Source of the DNA: Amycolatopsis endophytica
GTDB taxonomy: Bacteria; Actinomycetota; Actinomycetes; Mycobacteriales; Pseudonocardiaceae
Direction: 5' to 3'
DNA: 64,000 nucleotides
Assembly: GCF_013410405.1 (NCBI RefSeq)
Contig: NZ_JACCFK010000001.1
Span: 5,084,001 to 5,148,000 of the forward strand
Made by a program: the position numbers and the translations under genes. Shown here piece after piece: positions 35,158-44,650 of the stretch. The notes beneath the pieces are model-generated. The model saw only the letters and a program-made list of their open reading frames with translations. It searched no databases and was not told the origin of the DNA. The first letter of the stretch is position 1. Each line of letters begins with the position of its first letter.

Positions 35158-36696
35158 GCACTGTCCCCTCGAGTCCGCTTCGCGTAGGTGACGATCGCGT
35201 CGAGCGCGGCCGGATCGGCCGGGCACGTGGTGTGGCGAGCAGCCGGTCCGGATCGCGGTGCGGATCCGCCGTCGCAGCTCGTCATCGAGATGACCCCCGC
35301 CGGCGAGTGCGACCAGCAGGATCAACCTGCCCGGCGCACCCGGCCGCGACAGGTCGACGGCGACGGCGTCGTCCACTTCGGACACCGCGAGCAGCGCCGG
35401 GTAGATCTCGGCCGTCCCGGTGCGAACCCCGCCGCGGTTGATCGTCGCGTCGCTGCGCCCGGTGATGACGCCGGTCCCGCGCGCGGTGAGCTCGAGCCGG
35501 TCGCCATGGGTCCACACGCCGGGGAACCGGCTGAAGTAGGAGTCACGCAGGCGCTGCCCGTCGTCGTCACCCCAGAAGCGGAGCGGCATCGATGGGATGG
35601 GCTGCCCGATGACCAGTTCGCCGACGGTTCCCGTCCACGCTCGCCCGTCGTCGGTGTAGGAACGCAGGTCGACACCCAGCGCGGCCGGGCCCAGTTCCCC
35701 CGGTACACCGGCACGGTCGGCACGGCCCCCAGGAAAGGCCCGACGACGTCGGTGCCGCCGCTGATCGACACCAGCCAGGTGCGCTCGGGAAAGGTCCGGC
35801 AGGCCCAGTCGTAGCATTCCGCCGCCAGTGGCGACCCGGTCGAACCGATCGCGCGGAGCGCCGTGAGATCGTGCTGTTCGGGCGGCTTCACCTCGTCGTG
35901 CAGGCACGAGTCGAGGAAGGCGGCGCTGGTGCCGAGGAACGTGGTGCCGGTTCGCGCTGCCAGCCGCCACAGTGCGTCGCCGCCCGGATTGCCGTCGTAC
36001 GGGACGATGGCGGCGTCGGGGAGCAGGGCGCCGACCACGATGTTCCACATCACCCAACCTGTCGTGGTGAACCAGAAGAACCGGTCGTGCGGCTGGAGAT
36101 CCAGTTGCAGGACAGTCGTTTTCAGCAGTTCGAGGAGCATGCCGCCGTGGCTGTGCACGATCGCCTTCGGCGGTCCCGTGGTGCCCGAGCCGTACAGCAC
36201 CCACAACGGGTGATCGAAGTCCACGGCTGCCGTGCGCGGCCACGGTTTCCGGGGCGTTCGGCAGACAGGCCGCGACCCGGTCTCCCGGGACGATCCCGTG
36301 CGCGGCGAGCCCTGCTTGGATGCGCGCGGTTTCGCGGCGTAGTTCGCCCCAGGTCCAGGTACCGTCCCGGTGCGCTTCGTTCGCGAAGCAGATCGCGACC
36401 TTCTCCGGGTTCCGCCCCGCGAAGATGTGCTCGGTGAAGGACAACCGGCCGCCGGGAAACCACTCGGTACCCGGCATGGCACCGCGGCCGAGTGCGCGTT
36501 CGGGCCGGGTCGACCAGCGCACGCCGAGGAACTCGGCCGCGGCCGCCCAGAACCGTCCGATGTCCGCGATGGACCCTCGCCACAGACTCCGGTAGTCCTC
36601 GCTCTGCCCGGCGAATCGAGCGAACCGGCTGACCGCGGCGTCGCGGCACAGGTCTTCGGACGGCTGCCAGAGCGGGACAGCGTCCCTGGCCTTCAT
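35158..36696 (-). pseudogene. Acetoacetyl-CoA synthetase-like ligase, deleted and frameshifted
   Basis: ATG 36696 (GAGAGG upstream) begins W-Q-P-S-E-D, then F-P-G-G-R-L-S-F-T-E-H, as in acetoacetate-CoA ligases. After N-A-P-E-T-V-A-A about 70 residues are missing and the frame changes. The AMP-binding core then reads L-W-V-L-Y-G-S-G-T-T-G-P-P-K-A-I-V-H-S-H-G-G. Near 35700 the frame switches back for G-E-L-V-I-G-Q-P-I-P-S-M-P and G-R-S-D-A-T-I-N-R-G-G-V-R. The lysine-bearing end is replaced by a short jump to A-L-D-A-I-V-T-Y-A. Normal length would be about 650 residues. Confidence 0.75.
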
Positions 36697-36824
36697 GTCA
36701 TGCCTCTCTCGGACGTTCCTGGTCAGTGCTGTGGAATCGGCATGTCGCGGCACTGATCCTCATCCCGTCTCGACGTTGTGGGAAGCCGGTGAGGCCGCGC
36801 CGCGACCCCACCGGCGGAACCGGG

Positions 36825-38246
36825 TCAGGCGGTGATGTTGCCCTTCGCCTGCTTCTCACGCTCCTCGAACTTGCTCCCGCCCACGGGCGGCGGGAGCACG
36901 GGGAATTCCTTGTGCACCTTGCGCAGCACCTCGTCGGCGGAAGCGTTGGACCGGGCGAACAACTCCGGCAGGTCGACGCCGACCAGCTTCCCGTCCTTCT
37001 TGACGTGGCGGCCGTCGATGAAGACGTCGAGGATGTCCTGCGGAGTCGACTGGAAGATCAGGCTGCCGACCGGATTGATCGCCGGCTGGCCGGTGAACGT
37101 GTCGCTGTTGCCCACGATCACCACATCGGCTTTCTTGCCCACCGTGAGCGAGCCGGTGACCTCGCCCAGTCCGCAGGCCTCCGCGCCGTTGACGGTCACC
37201 CACTCCAGGACGTCCATCACGCTCGTCTGGAGCGACTCCGGCATCGCACCGCTCTTGTTGATCGGCTCGTTGCGCGCATGCCGCTCCGCGGCGAGCGCCA
37301 GGCGCATCTGCGGCACCAGCGAGCCCGAGTTCAGCGAAATGATGTCACAGCTCAGCGTCGGCTTGATGTCGTGGCGCCGGCAGTTCTCCATCTGCGGCCA
37401 GCCCATGCCCATGTTCATCTCGGTCTCGGCGGCGATGGACACTTTCGCGCCCGCCTCGCCCAGGTACCGCCACTCGAGGTCATCCAGCGCGACGCAGTGG
37501 ATGTGCACCTGGTCCGGGCCGAGCAACCCGGCCTGGTGCAGATCCTTGATCCCGTTGGACAGTGGCGTGCCGAAGAAGCACGCGGTGTGGAAGGCGATGA
37601 TGCCGCCGGTGTCCCGCGCGGCGGCGATTTCGGCTTCGGTCTGCGAAAACGGAACGAAGCCGAGTTCGTTGACCGAGACCCCGAGGCGGATCCGGGACTG
37701 CCCGGAGTGCTTCTCGACGAGCCGCTTGTAGTCCGACACCCGGTCGGGATGGCTCGCGAAACCCTTGACCGGCGGGTCCGAGTCGAAGAAGCCATAGGCG
37801 AAAACGGCGCGGATTCCGCTGTCCAGGAGCCCCCCGATCGCGCCGTCGGCGTGGCCGGGGCTGTTGTTGCAGTGCGAGAAGTCCAGAACGGTCGTGACTC
37901 CGGCGTCGATCGCTTCGAGCGCGCCGACGAGGTTGCCGAGGTAGACGTCCTCGGCCGTGTAGTTCGGCGAAATGGCCATCCGTAGCGTGTTCATGTAGCC
38001 GCTGATGGACATGTCCGCACACAGGGCGCGCATCTGCGTCTGCCAGGTGTGACGATGAGTGTCGACCATGCCGGGAATCACCAGGCGTTCGGTGGCGTCG
38101 ACGACTTCGGCGTCCGCGGCCTCCAGATTCGTGCCGACCGCCTCGATCGTGTCGCCGCTGATGAGTACATCGCCGGTCTCCAGGACGCCGAGAGCGGGGT
38201 CCATCGTGACGACATGCCCACCTCGGATCAGTGTGCGTTTACTCAT
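36825..38246 (-). CDS. Amidohydrolase family protein (cytosine deaminase/TRZ-ATZ type)
   Basis: 473 residues. Zinc ligands: V-D-T-H-R-H-T-W-Q (His63, His65), H-I-H-C-V-A near 250 and S-C-D-I-I-S near 312. The N- and C-terminal composite beta domain is typical of AtzB/TrzN/SsnA-like deaminases and dechlorinases acting on N-heterocycles. It follows the cyclase-family gene with a 42-base gap in the same direction, and both lie opposite a GAF/PucR-type regulator. A role in opening or deaminating a ring compound is likely; the substrate is not known. Confidence 0.86.
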   Translation of the reverse strand: MSKRTLIRGGHVVTMDPALGVLETGDVLISGDTIEAVGTNLEAADAEVVDATERLVIPGMVDTHRHTWQTQMRALCADMSISGYMNTLRMAISPNYTAEDVYLGNLVGALEAIDAGVTTVLDFSHCNNSPGHADGAIGGLLDSGIRAVFAYGFFDSDPPVKGFASHPDRVSDYKRLVEKHSGQSRIRLGVSVNELGFVPFSQTEAEIAAARDTGGIIAFHTACFFGTPLSNGIKDLHQAGLLGPDQVHIHCVALDDLEWRYLGEAGAKVSIAAETEMNMGMGWPQMENCRRHDIKPTLSCDIISLNSGSLVPQMRLALAAERHARNEPINKSGAMPESLQTSVMDVLEWVTVNGAEACGLGEVTGSLTVGKKADVVIVGNSDTFTGQPAINPVGSLIFQSTPQDILDVFIDGRHVKKDGKLVGVDLPELFARSNASADEVLRKVHKEFPVLPPPVGGSKFEEREKQAKGNITA

Positions 38247-38288
38247 TGTTCACTCCATCGGTTGGGACAGCGTTGTCTTCCTTGATGG

Positions 38289-39293
38289 CTATTTGACGGC
38301 CAGCCCGCTCAGCGGTGAGCCGGATGCGCCGCTGAGCGGCAGGGGAGGTGCGAGGAACTGGAACTCGTACACGCGGTCGGCCGCGCAGCTCGCCGACAGC
38401 CCTTCCAGATCGAAGATTTCCCCCAACGCCAGTCCCATGTGGACCAGCGCCACGGTGTGCAGCGGCTGCACGTGGGCGATCTCGTTGGGGCGGACCTCGA
38501 CGCCCCAGGTGTCGGTGACCAGGGCGGCGACCTCCTTCTCGTGCAACCAGGGCGCGGTGTGCAGGGACAGGCCGGGGGCCGGGCCGCCGGCATAGTCGCC
38601 CCACCGGCCGCGGCGAGCACCAAGGAAACCGGTCCGGACCAGGAGCGCGTCGCCCCGCCGGACCTCGACGCGTTGGGCGTCGGCCACTCGCTCGAGCTCC
38701 GCGACGGTGATCGCGTGCCCGGGAGCCAGGCTGAGCACGCCAGCCCAGCGCGCCACGTCGAGCAGCACGCCACGCATCACGTACTTGTCCACGCCGGCCT
38801 GGATGCCGTTGCGGGCGCTGCCGTTCGCGGTGGACAGGGTGGCGGGGCGGCCGTTGTACATCTTTCCCTCGAAGAAGATATGGGACAGCGAGTCCCATTG
38901 CGTGCCGGCCTGGGTCGGCAGGACGACCACGTCGTCGGAGAAACCGAAGCCTTTGGCCGGGCCCCAGGGGGTCGGCTCCTGGGCGCCGGCGACGTAGTCG
39001 GTGCCGGAGGCCCTGACCAGCAGTTGCGGGTTCTGCCGGAAACCGCCGTCCTGGCAGCCCCGCTGATCGTAAGGCAGGCTCAGGGGAATGACCTCGCCCT
39101 TCTTGACCAGCGCCGCCGCCGCCCGGACCTGCTCGGGGCCGACGTAGTTCAGCGTGCCGATCTCGTCGTCCGCGCCCCAACGGCCCCAGTTGCTGCAGCG
39201 GCTGATGTAGTCACGCAGGATGTCGCTTCCCTCGGGAACTTCGCCCGCTCGCGATCCGGGCAGCTGCCCGGTCTGCTTCTGCGGTGCTGTCAC
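38289..39293 (-). CDS. Cyclase family protein (kynurenine-formamidase fold)
   Basis: 334 residues. The metal-binding motif appears as G-T-Q-W-D-S-L-S-H near 130 in place of H-x-G-T-H-x-D-x-P-x-H, which is the variant of the long cyclase subfamily. V-R-P-N-E-I-A-H-V-Q-P-L-H near 265 supplies further ligands. These enzymes hydrolyse formamides, isatin or cyclic amides. The gene probably forms an operon with the amidohydrolase downstream and is controlled by the regulator transcribed away from it. Confidence 0.85.
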   Translation of the reverse strand: MTAPQKQTGQLPGSRAGEVPEGSDILRDYISRCSNWGRWGADDEIGTLNYVGPEQVRAAAALVKKGEVIPLSLPYDQRGCQDGGFRQNPQLLVRASGTDYVAGAQEPTPWGPAKGFGFSDDVVVLPTQAGTQWDSLSHIFFEGKMYNGRPATLSTANGSARNGIQAGVDKYVMRGVLLDVARWAGVLSLAPGHAITVAELERVADAQRVEVRRGDALLVRTGFLGARRGRWGDYAGGPAPGLSLHTAPWLHEKEVAALVTDTWGVEVRPNEIAHVQPLHTVALVHMGLALGEIFDLEGLSASCAADRVYEFQFLAPPLPLSGASGSPLSGLAVK

Positions 39294-39474
39294 TCGTCGC
39301 TCCTTTGCGCCTCGGGACGTCCAGCTTTGGAGCGCGCGATCGCGAGCCGCGGGTGCCGTTCATCCTGGGCCACCCCCTGCCGCGCCACCGCGCGCTGGAA
39401 GCCCGTCGAAACGCAGACTCGCTCAGGAGCTGGCCGAGGGTCTATGTTTTCGCGCACAACAGAAGCTACATTTG

Positions 39475-39489
39475 TTGTGCGTCGCACAA
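39475..39489. promoter_or_regulatory. Perfect palindrome TTGTGCG-T-CGCACAA between divergent genes
   Basis: The 15-bp palindrome lies 36 bases before the GTG of the GAF/PucR-type regulator and about 180 bases before the cyclase start. A half-site-like CGCGCACAAC is at about 39451. It is a good candidate for the binding site of this regulator. Confidence 0.6.
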
Positions 39490-39524
39490 TGAGCTGCCGA
39501 CCCGCCGGCGGAGAGGTTGACACG

Positions 39525-41399
39525 GTGAGCAGGTCCGCGGTCAGGAGGCTGCCGAGATCGCCCGACGAGGTGCTCTCGGTCTGGATGCGCGCAATGACCG
39601 ACAGTATTCGCGCGATCAACGCCGAGCAGGATCTGAGCAAGGTGCTGGCCATGATCGCGCGGCAGGCGTGCGAGCTGCTCGATCTGCAGAAGTGTGCCGT
39701 GTACGTGCTTGATCCCGAACGAGGGACGTTCTGCCTCGAAGGCTCGTATGGCCTCACCCCCGCCTACGTCGCCGCGGCCAACAGCGCGCCGATGCGCCTC
39801 GACGAGGGCACGGCGCGTTCAGGGCCGCCCACGGCCCGCGCCGCGCTCACCGGGCTGCCGGTGTTCGTCGAGGACGCGTTCGTGGAGCCCGGCCTCGACC
39901 GGTGGCACCCGAGCATGAATTCCGAAGGGTTGCATGGCATCGTCGCCGCGCCGCTGCAGGCGGCCGACGGCCCGCCGATCGGCACGATCACCGGCTACAC
40001 GACCACACGCCGCCGATTCGACGTGGATTCCATCGGGCTGCTCACCCTGCTCAGCGAGCACGCGGCCGCGGCGATCGTGGCGGCGCGGCGGCGCGATCGC
40101 GAGCGGGACGCGGTGGCGCGCCTCTCGCGCGTCAACGATGAGCTCGTCGAACACCAGCGCACGGTCTCACGCTTGCGCGACCTCCAGCACGACCTCACCA
40201 GGCTGCTCCTGCAGGACGTGGGACTGCAGGGGATCGCCGAATTCCTGGCCCGCAAGCTCAACGCCACGATCACCATCGACACCGACGACGGCACCGAACT
40301 GGCCACTGCCCCGGCCGGGTCCGGTTCCCGGCACGACATCGCGGCCGTACCGGTCGACGACAGTGTCCAAACGCAGATCGCGCGCATCATCGGCTCCGGG
40401 CGAGCCGGGAACCTCGTGTGGCACGGCGCGTCGGCGATCTGTCTGGTTCCCGTGAGTACCGGCGGGCCTTCCCGGCCCCGGCTGTGGGCGGCCCGGAGCT
40501 TCCCGGAGCGCTTCGATGACGACGAGCGCTGGGCGATGGAAGGTTGCGCCCTGCTGATCGCGCTGGAACGCAGCCGCGTCGAACGGCGGGCCGAGGCCGA
40601 GGCCCGGCTCACCCAGGATCTGCTGTCCGACCTGCTGTCCCCGGCCGCCATGGTGCGCGCGGAATCGGTGATGGCCCGCGCGGCCGCCCTGCGCCACGCT
40701 CCGCACGAACCACACACACTGGCTGTGTTCCTGGTGCCGGGAACCGGAAAATCGCCATCGGACACGGCTCGCCGTGAAGCCAGGGCCGAGCTGACCCGCT
40801 CGCTGCTCGACGTGGCCCGCGACGTGCAACCGCGGCCGGTCATCGGCTCGGTCGGGGACTACGTCGTCGCCCTGATCCCCAGCACTGCGGCGGACAGTCC
40901 CGACGAGTCCGCTTCGCAGTTGCTGATCCGCATGGTCGAGCAGGTCCGGGACCGCACGAGCGGGTCGGCACGCTGCGTCGTCGGGGCAACACTGCCGTCA
41001 CTGGGCAACGTGGAGCGAGGACTGACCGTCGTGCTCCGCGCCGCCTCACTGGTCACACCCACGTCTCGCGAGGTGACGCGCATGGCCGATTTCGGCGTCC
41101 ACGGGTTGCTGCTCGAATCGGGCGCGGGCGAGGCGCTTCGTGAGTTCGCCGACGCGACCCTGGCGCCGATCGATCAGCTCGACGAACACGGTAGCGGTGA
41201 GATCCTGGCGACGCTGCGCACCTGGTTCGCGTCGAAGTTGTCCAATCGGGAGGCCGGGAACAAGCTCTTCGTGCATCCGAACACCGTCGGCTACCGCATC
41301 AAGCGCGCGGCGACCGCGACGGGACTCGACCTCACGAACCCGGCCGACCTCATGACCCTCCAACTGGCCCTGATGGTGCGGGGCATCGGCGGACGCTGA
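39525..41399 (+). CDS. GAF-domain regulator with PucR-type C-terminal HTH
   Basis: 624 residues from GTG 39525, with GGAGAGG upstream; an ATG at 39489 touches the operator and lacks a ribosome site. Residues about 20-190 form a GAF domain (L-S-K-V-L-A-M-I-A-R-Q-A-C-E-L-L). A coiled linker leads to a second sensory segment. The C-terminal 60 residues are the PucR HTH (L-R-T-W-F-A-S-K-L-S-N-R-E-A, then L-F-V-H-P-N-T-V-G-Y-R-I-K-R). Such proteins activate catabolic genes for purines, phenols or N-heterocycles. The likely targets are the cyclase and amidohydrolase genes opposite. Confidence 0.85.
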   Translation: MSRSAVRRLPRSPDEVLSVWMRAMTDSIRAINAEQDLSKVLAMIARQACELLDLQKCAVYVLDPERGTFCLEGSYGLTPAYVAAANSAPMRLDEGTARSGPPTARAALTGLPVFVEDAFVEPGLDRWHPSMNSEGLHGIVAAPLQAADGPPIGTITGYTTTRRRFDVDSIGLLTLLSEHAAAAIVAARRRDRERDAVARLSRVNDELVEHQRTVSRLRDLQHDLTRLLLQDVGLQGIAEFLARKLNATITIDTDDGTELATAPAGSGSRHDIAAVPVDDSVQTQIARIIGSGRAGNLVWHGASAICLVPVSTGGPSRPRLWAARSFPERFDDDERWAMEGCALLIALERSRVERRAEAEARLTQDLLSDLLSPAAMVRAESVMARAAALRHAPHEPHTLAVFLVPGTGKSPSDTARREARAELTRSLLDVARDVQPRPVIGSVGDYVVALIPSTAADSPDESASQLLIRMVEQVRDRTSGSARCVVGATLPSLGNVERGLTVVLRAASLVTPTSREVTRMADFGVHGLLLESGAGEALREFADATLAPIDQLDEHGSGEILATLRTWFASKLSNREAGNKLFVHPNTVGYRIKRAATATGLDLTNPADLMTLQLALMVRGIGGR

Positions 41400-41730
41400 C
41401 CGGTGTCCGGCGGGACCGGCGTTCGCGTCGATGGTGTCGCAGGGTCCTGAGCCATTCGCGGGAGGACCGTCCACTCCCGGCTGCGAGACGACCGGCGGCC
41501 GCGTCGGGTCGAGGTGGCCGGTCGTGCTCCGGTTTATCCGCGGCCTCCTGCGCGCCACCTACGCGCCGCTTGGTGCGGCGGATGTGCTCGGCGAAGACCT
41601 CGCACTCGGGCGATGTGCTCAGGTCGACGCCGCGGTGGCGGCCCGTGAACGGCGCGATCCCCACGCGCCAGACCCCACCGTTCCTGCGTGAGTCCGAAAT
41701 CCTTTTCCTCACAGTGGGATCGGTTGTCTT
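41400..41730. other. Gene-free stretch
   Basis: Minus frames continue open from the LacI remnant but contain no recognised motif. No start site or structure stands out. Confidence 0.4.
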
Positions 41731-42287
41731 CCCGCCAGGGTGGCATCCGCAAGACCGGCCGAGACGCAGGGAAGCGTCCAGGATCACCGGCCCTGGTCGC
41801 TTGCCGAGCAGCCCGGCGATCGCGGCTTGCGCCAGCTCCGCGTAGGGCTGTGGCATCGAGGTGAGTGGCGGATTGCCGAATTCACCCGCCCGGGTGCCGT
41901 CGATGCTGGTGATCGCGAGCTCATCGGGTATGCGGACACCCATGGCATCGGCGGCCGAGCTGACGCCCCGCGCCTGCTCGTCCGACCCGACGAACACGGC
42001 AGCAGGGCGCTCTGGGTGAGTCGGGAGCGAGCGTTCTCGCCGTCATTGGTGACGAGAACGTAGGCGGACCCGGTGGGAGCTCCCTCGACGGCCGCACCGG
42101 CATCGACACCGGCCGCGGCGAGCCGTCGCCGGAGCTCCCGGCCGTCGACATCGTCGCCGAAGCCGCCGAGGAAGCGCACTGCCGCGCCGGCGCGTGCCGC
42201 CGCCACCGATTGGTTCGCGCCTTTCCCGCCCAGCCCGCGTGTGCTCGACCGGCCGTGGACCGTTTCGCCCGCCAGATCCTCAGGACG
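41731..42287 (-). pseudogene. Chimera of a ribokinase N-terminal part and a LacI-family C-terminal part
   Basis: From 42287 the frame reads G-E-T-V-H-G-R-S, then R-G-L-G-G-K-G-A-N-Q-S-V-A-A-A-R and P-T-G-S-A-Y-V-L-V-T, a ribokinase substrate-binding region. Near 42035 it shifts frame and becomes V-F-V-G-S-D-E-Q-A-R-G-V, I-P-D-E-L-A-I-T-S-I-D-G and R-L-G-R-S-C-G-C, a LacI C-terminal domain. Kinase catalytic end and LacI HTH are both missing, so one deletion joined two neighbouring genes of a sugar locus. Confidence 0.7.
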
Positions 42288-43113
42288 TGGCTGTCGGCGA
42301 CGTGGCCCCGGCGCCGAGTCGCGTCAGCTTCGCGTGGTCATCCGAGCCCCGTTCGGCGTGGTAGATCATCAACCTCAGCGGCGTGGGCCCGTCGACGGCC
42401 AGGTTCTCGCGGGTCAGGGTGAGCAGCCCGGCCACGGGGTGGGCGAAGCGCACTGGCGGCCGGTCGATCCGGGCGACGACAGCGTGCCCTGCCCACAGCT
42501 CACGGAAGTGCGCGTCGCGCGCCGAGAGCTCGGTCACCAGTTGGGTGGTGCGGCGGTCGTCGACGGCGGCGGCGACGGAGGCGCGGAATGACGCGACCAG
42601 GTGTTCGGCCACGATCTCCCAGTCGGCGAACAGTGCCCGCTCGGCCGGGTCGAGGAAGACCGACAGCAACCGGTTGTGGCCCGGCTGCAGGGCCGGGGAC
42701 AGCGCGTGGGCCGTCGTGTTGGCGGCGATGACGTCGAAGTGCTGGTCCTGGATGAACGCGGGTAGGTCCAGTGCCCGCAGCAGCTGCTGGGTGCTGGCCG
42801 GGACATCGACCTGGCGCGGTCCGCGGAGGTTACCCGTCGGCGGGTGGCCGAGGGCGATCAGATGGGCCGTCTCGGTGGCGTCGAGCCGCAGTGCCCGGGC
42901 GAGCGACTCCAGCACCTGGTCCGAGGGGCTGCGGTCCCGGCCCTGCTCGAGCCGCAGGTAGTAGTTCGCGCTGATCCCGGCGAGCAGCGCGACCTCCTCG
43001 CGCCGTAGGCCGGGGACGCGTCGCGGTCCGAGCCATTCGATCGCCGCTTCGGACGGCGTGACCCGTTCGCGGCAGGCGCGCAGGTACTCCCCGAGCAGGT
43101 TGTTCCGGCCCAT
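42280..43113 (-). CDS. MmyB-like helix-turn-helix regulator
   Basis: 277 residues. N-terminal XRE-type HTH with the family motif P-G-L-R-R-E-E-V-A-L-L-A-G-I-S, then Y-Y-L-R-L-E-Q-G-R. The C-terminal MmyB ligand-binding domain follows (L-P-A-F-I-Q-D-Q-H-F-D-V-I-A-A-N). These regulators usually control an adjacent oxidoreductase or hydrolase gene and often bind a fatty-acid-like ligand. It is transcribed away from the decarboxylase-like amidohydrolase at 43260. A GTG nine bases upstream of the ATG is an alternative start. Confidence 0.86.
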   Translation of the reverse strand: MGRNNLLGEYLRACRERVTPSEAAIEWLGPRRVPGLRREEVALLAGISANYYLRLEQGRDRSPSDQVLESLARALRLDATETAHLIALGHPPTGNLRGPRQVDVPASTQQLLRALDLPAFIQDQHFDVIAANTTAHALSPALQPGHNRLLSVFLDPAERALFADWEIVAEHLVASFRASVAAAVDDRRTTQLVTELSARDAHFRELWAGHAVVARIDRPPVRFAHPVAGLLTLTRENLAVDGPTPLRLMIYHAERGSDDHAKLTRLGAGATSPTATS

Positions 43114-43145
43114 GCCGGCCACTTTATCCGAGGGTGACCCTGGCG

Positions 43146-43155
43146 TTCCTAGGAA
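43146..43155. promoter_or_regulatory. Palindrome TTCCTAGGAA between divergent regulator and amidohydrolase
   Basis: A 10-bp perfect palindrome 33 bases upstream of the MmyB-like regulator and 104 bases upstream of the amidohydrolase. A possible operator; short palindromes occur by chance, so support is moderate. Confidence 0.35.
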
Positions 43156-43259
43156 GCGCAGGGGGCAGTCCGGGCACCCGCGGTGTTTCGTAGCGTCGGT
43201 CGAAAGAACAGGACGGACCGAGGAATGGACCAGGACGCAGCGTCTGGAGGGAACGAGCG

Positions 43260-44292
43260 ATGTCGGGCACAACGCCACACCGGGTTATCGCGGTCGAGGA
43301 GCACTTCGCGACCATCCCGTTCTGGGAGCGGACGGCGAGCCTGCCGGCATTCGCCGGCGAGGAGGCCGAGCGCGCGTATTCGCGCAGCTTCATCCCCAAC
43401 GAGTTCATCAGCCGCAGGCTGACCGACCTGCAGACGCGGCTCGAGGAGATGGACGGGGCGGGCGTCGACGTGTCGGTGCTGAGCCTGAACCCGCCGGGGG
43501 TGCAGATCTGGTCCGACGCCGCGACCGCCACGTCGCTGGCGCGGGAGATGAACGACGCGCTGGCCGACATCGTCGCGGGCAACCCGGGGCGGTTCGGCGC
43601 GCTCGCCGCCGTGGCACCCCAGGACCCGGAGGCGGCGGCGGAGGAGATCCGGCGAGCGACGGGGACGCTCGGGTTCGGCGGCGTCCTGATCGGGTCGCAC
43701 ACGGGCGGCCACTACCTCGACGAGCCGCAGTTCGAGCCGGTGCTCGCCGCCCTCGAGGAAACCGACAGCACGCTGTATCTGCATCCGCGGATGCCGAGCC
43801 CGCAGATGCTCGAGCCGTTTCAGCCGTACGGGTTGCAGCAGGCGATCTGGGGCTTCCAAGCGGAGGCTGCGACGCACGCGATGCGACTGATCCTGAGCGG
43901 TACGTTCGACCGGCACCCGAACCTTCACGTGGTGCTCGGTCACCTCGGCGAGGGGCTCCCGTTCTGGCTGTGGCGTACCGACAACATGCACGCGAAGGCC
44001 TACGCCTGGGCGCGTGACGTGCTCGGCATGGTCGCGCTCGAACGAAAGCCCCAGCGAGTACTTCCGCCAGAACATGTGGATCACCACGAGCGGCATGTCC
44101 GACCACGACGTGCTGCAGTACTGCTTGACGAAGGTAGGCGCCGAGCACGTTCTCTTCGCGATCGACTACCCGTATGAAGACAGCTACGTCGCGGCCGAGT
44201 TCCTGGCCAAGGCCGACCTCGATGACCAGCAGCGCGCCCTGATCAGCCACCGCAACGCGGAGCAGCTCTTCCGGGTGCCGCCCTTGGTCTGA
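43260..44292 (+). pseudogene. ACMSD-type amidohydrolase/decarboxylase with a single frameshift
   Basis: GAGGGAACGAGCG precedes ATG 43260. The frame holds V-E-E-H-F-A-T (metal E-x-H of the gamma-resorcylate decarboxylase group), Y-L-H-P-R-M near 180 and L-G-H-L-G-E-G-L-P-F-W near 225. At about 44052, in a run of four C, the frame slips by one base. Family sequence resumes in the other frame with S-E-Y-F-R-Q-N-M-W-I-T-T-S-G and F-A-I-D-Y-P-Y-E (metal Asp). With one C removed, a normal protein of about 343 residues results. It may be a sequencing error, in which case the gene is intact. Likely non-oxidative decarboxylation or hydrolysis of an aromatic acid. Confidence 0.75.
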
Positions 44293-44386
44293 CGCCTGCT
44301 CGGACGGGCGTCGCGCTCGACCACCCGTGCACGACCCAGGACGCGCACACCGGTCGAGTCGGGGCGAACTCAGTGAAGAGGACGCA

Positions 44387-44650
44387 ATGGAAGAGACCGC
44401 CACCCCACCGCTGCGCGCGCCGGCGAGCACGCCCTCGTTCGACGGCGTGCCGCGTGGCGCACGGCGATCGCCGGCACGCTCGGCCTGACCTTCGGGCCGA
44501 GCGTGCTCACGGTCTTCGCCTTCGGGACGGCGTTCGGCTGGCGCGCTGCGTTCGTCGGCCTGGGGCCGTCGTGCTGCTGGTTTTCCCCGCGGCGTACGCC
44601 CTGATCACCGACGCCCGCGGCGGCCGGCCGCGTCCGGCGGTGACTGCCCT
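44387..44650 (+). pseudogene. Relic of an MFS transporter N-terminus
   Basis: ATG 44387 opens E-E-T-A-T-P-P-L-R. After a frameshift the next frame reads A-W-R-T-A-I-A-G-T-L-G-L-T-F-G-P-S-V-L-T and V-F-A-F-G-T, the first helix of MFS carriers. It then jumps to F-G-W-R-A-A-F-V-G-L-G. A further hydrophobic run (V-V-L-L-V-F-P-A-A-Y-A-L-I) is in another frame. Only about 80 codons remain of about 430. Confidence 0.5.

Noticed and set aside
34153..36753. 866-codon protein fusing CoA ligase and thiolase
   Set aside because: The frame bridges two separate genes; the ligase part is interrupted by frameshifts, and the thiolase has its own start at 35157.
36780..36815. CCGGTG...CACCGG repeat as a terminator of the amidohydrolase gene
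   Set aside because: Arms are only six bases with a long GC-rich loop; expected by chance at this base composition.
38439..39524. Apparent 362-codon N-terminal extension of the GAF regulator
   Set aside because: The frame is open only because it is antisense to the cyclase gene. Ribosome site and domain start support GTG 39525.
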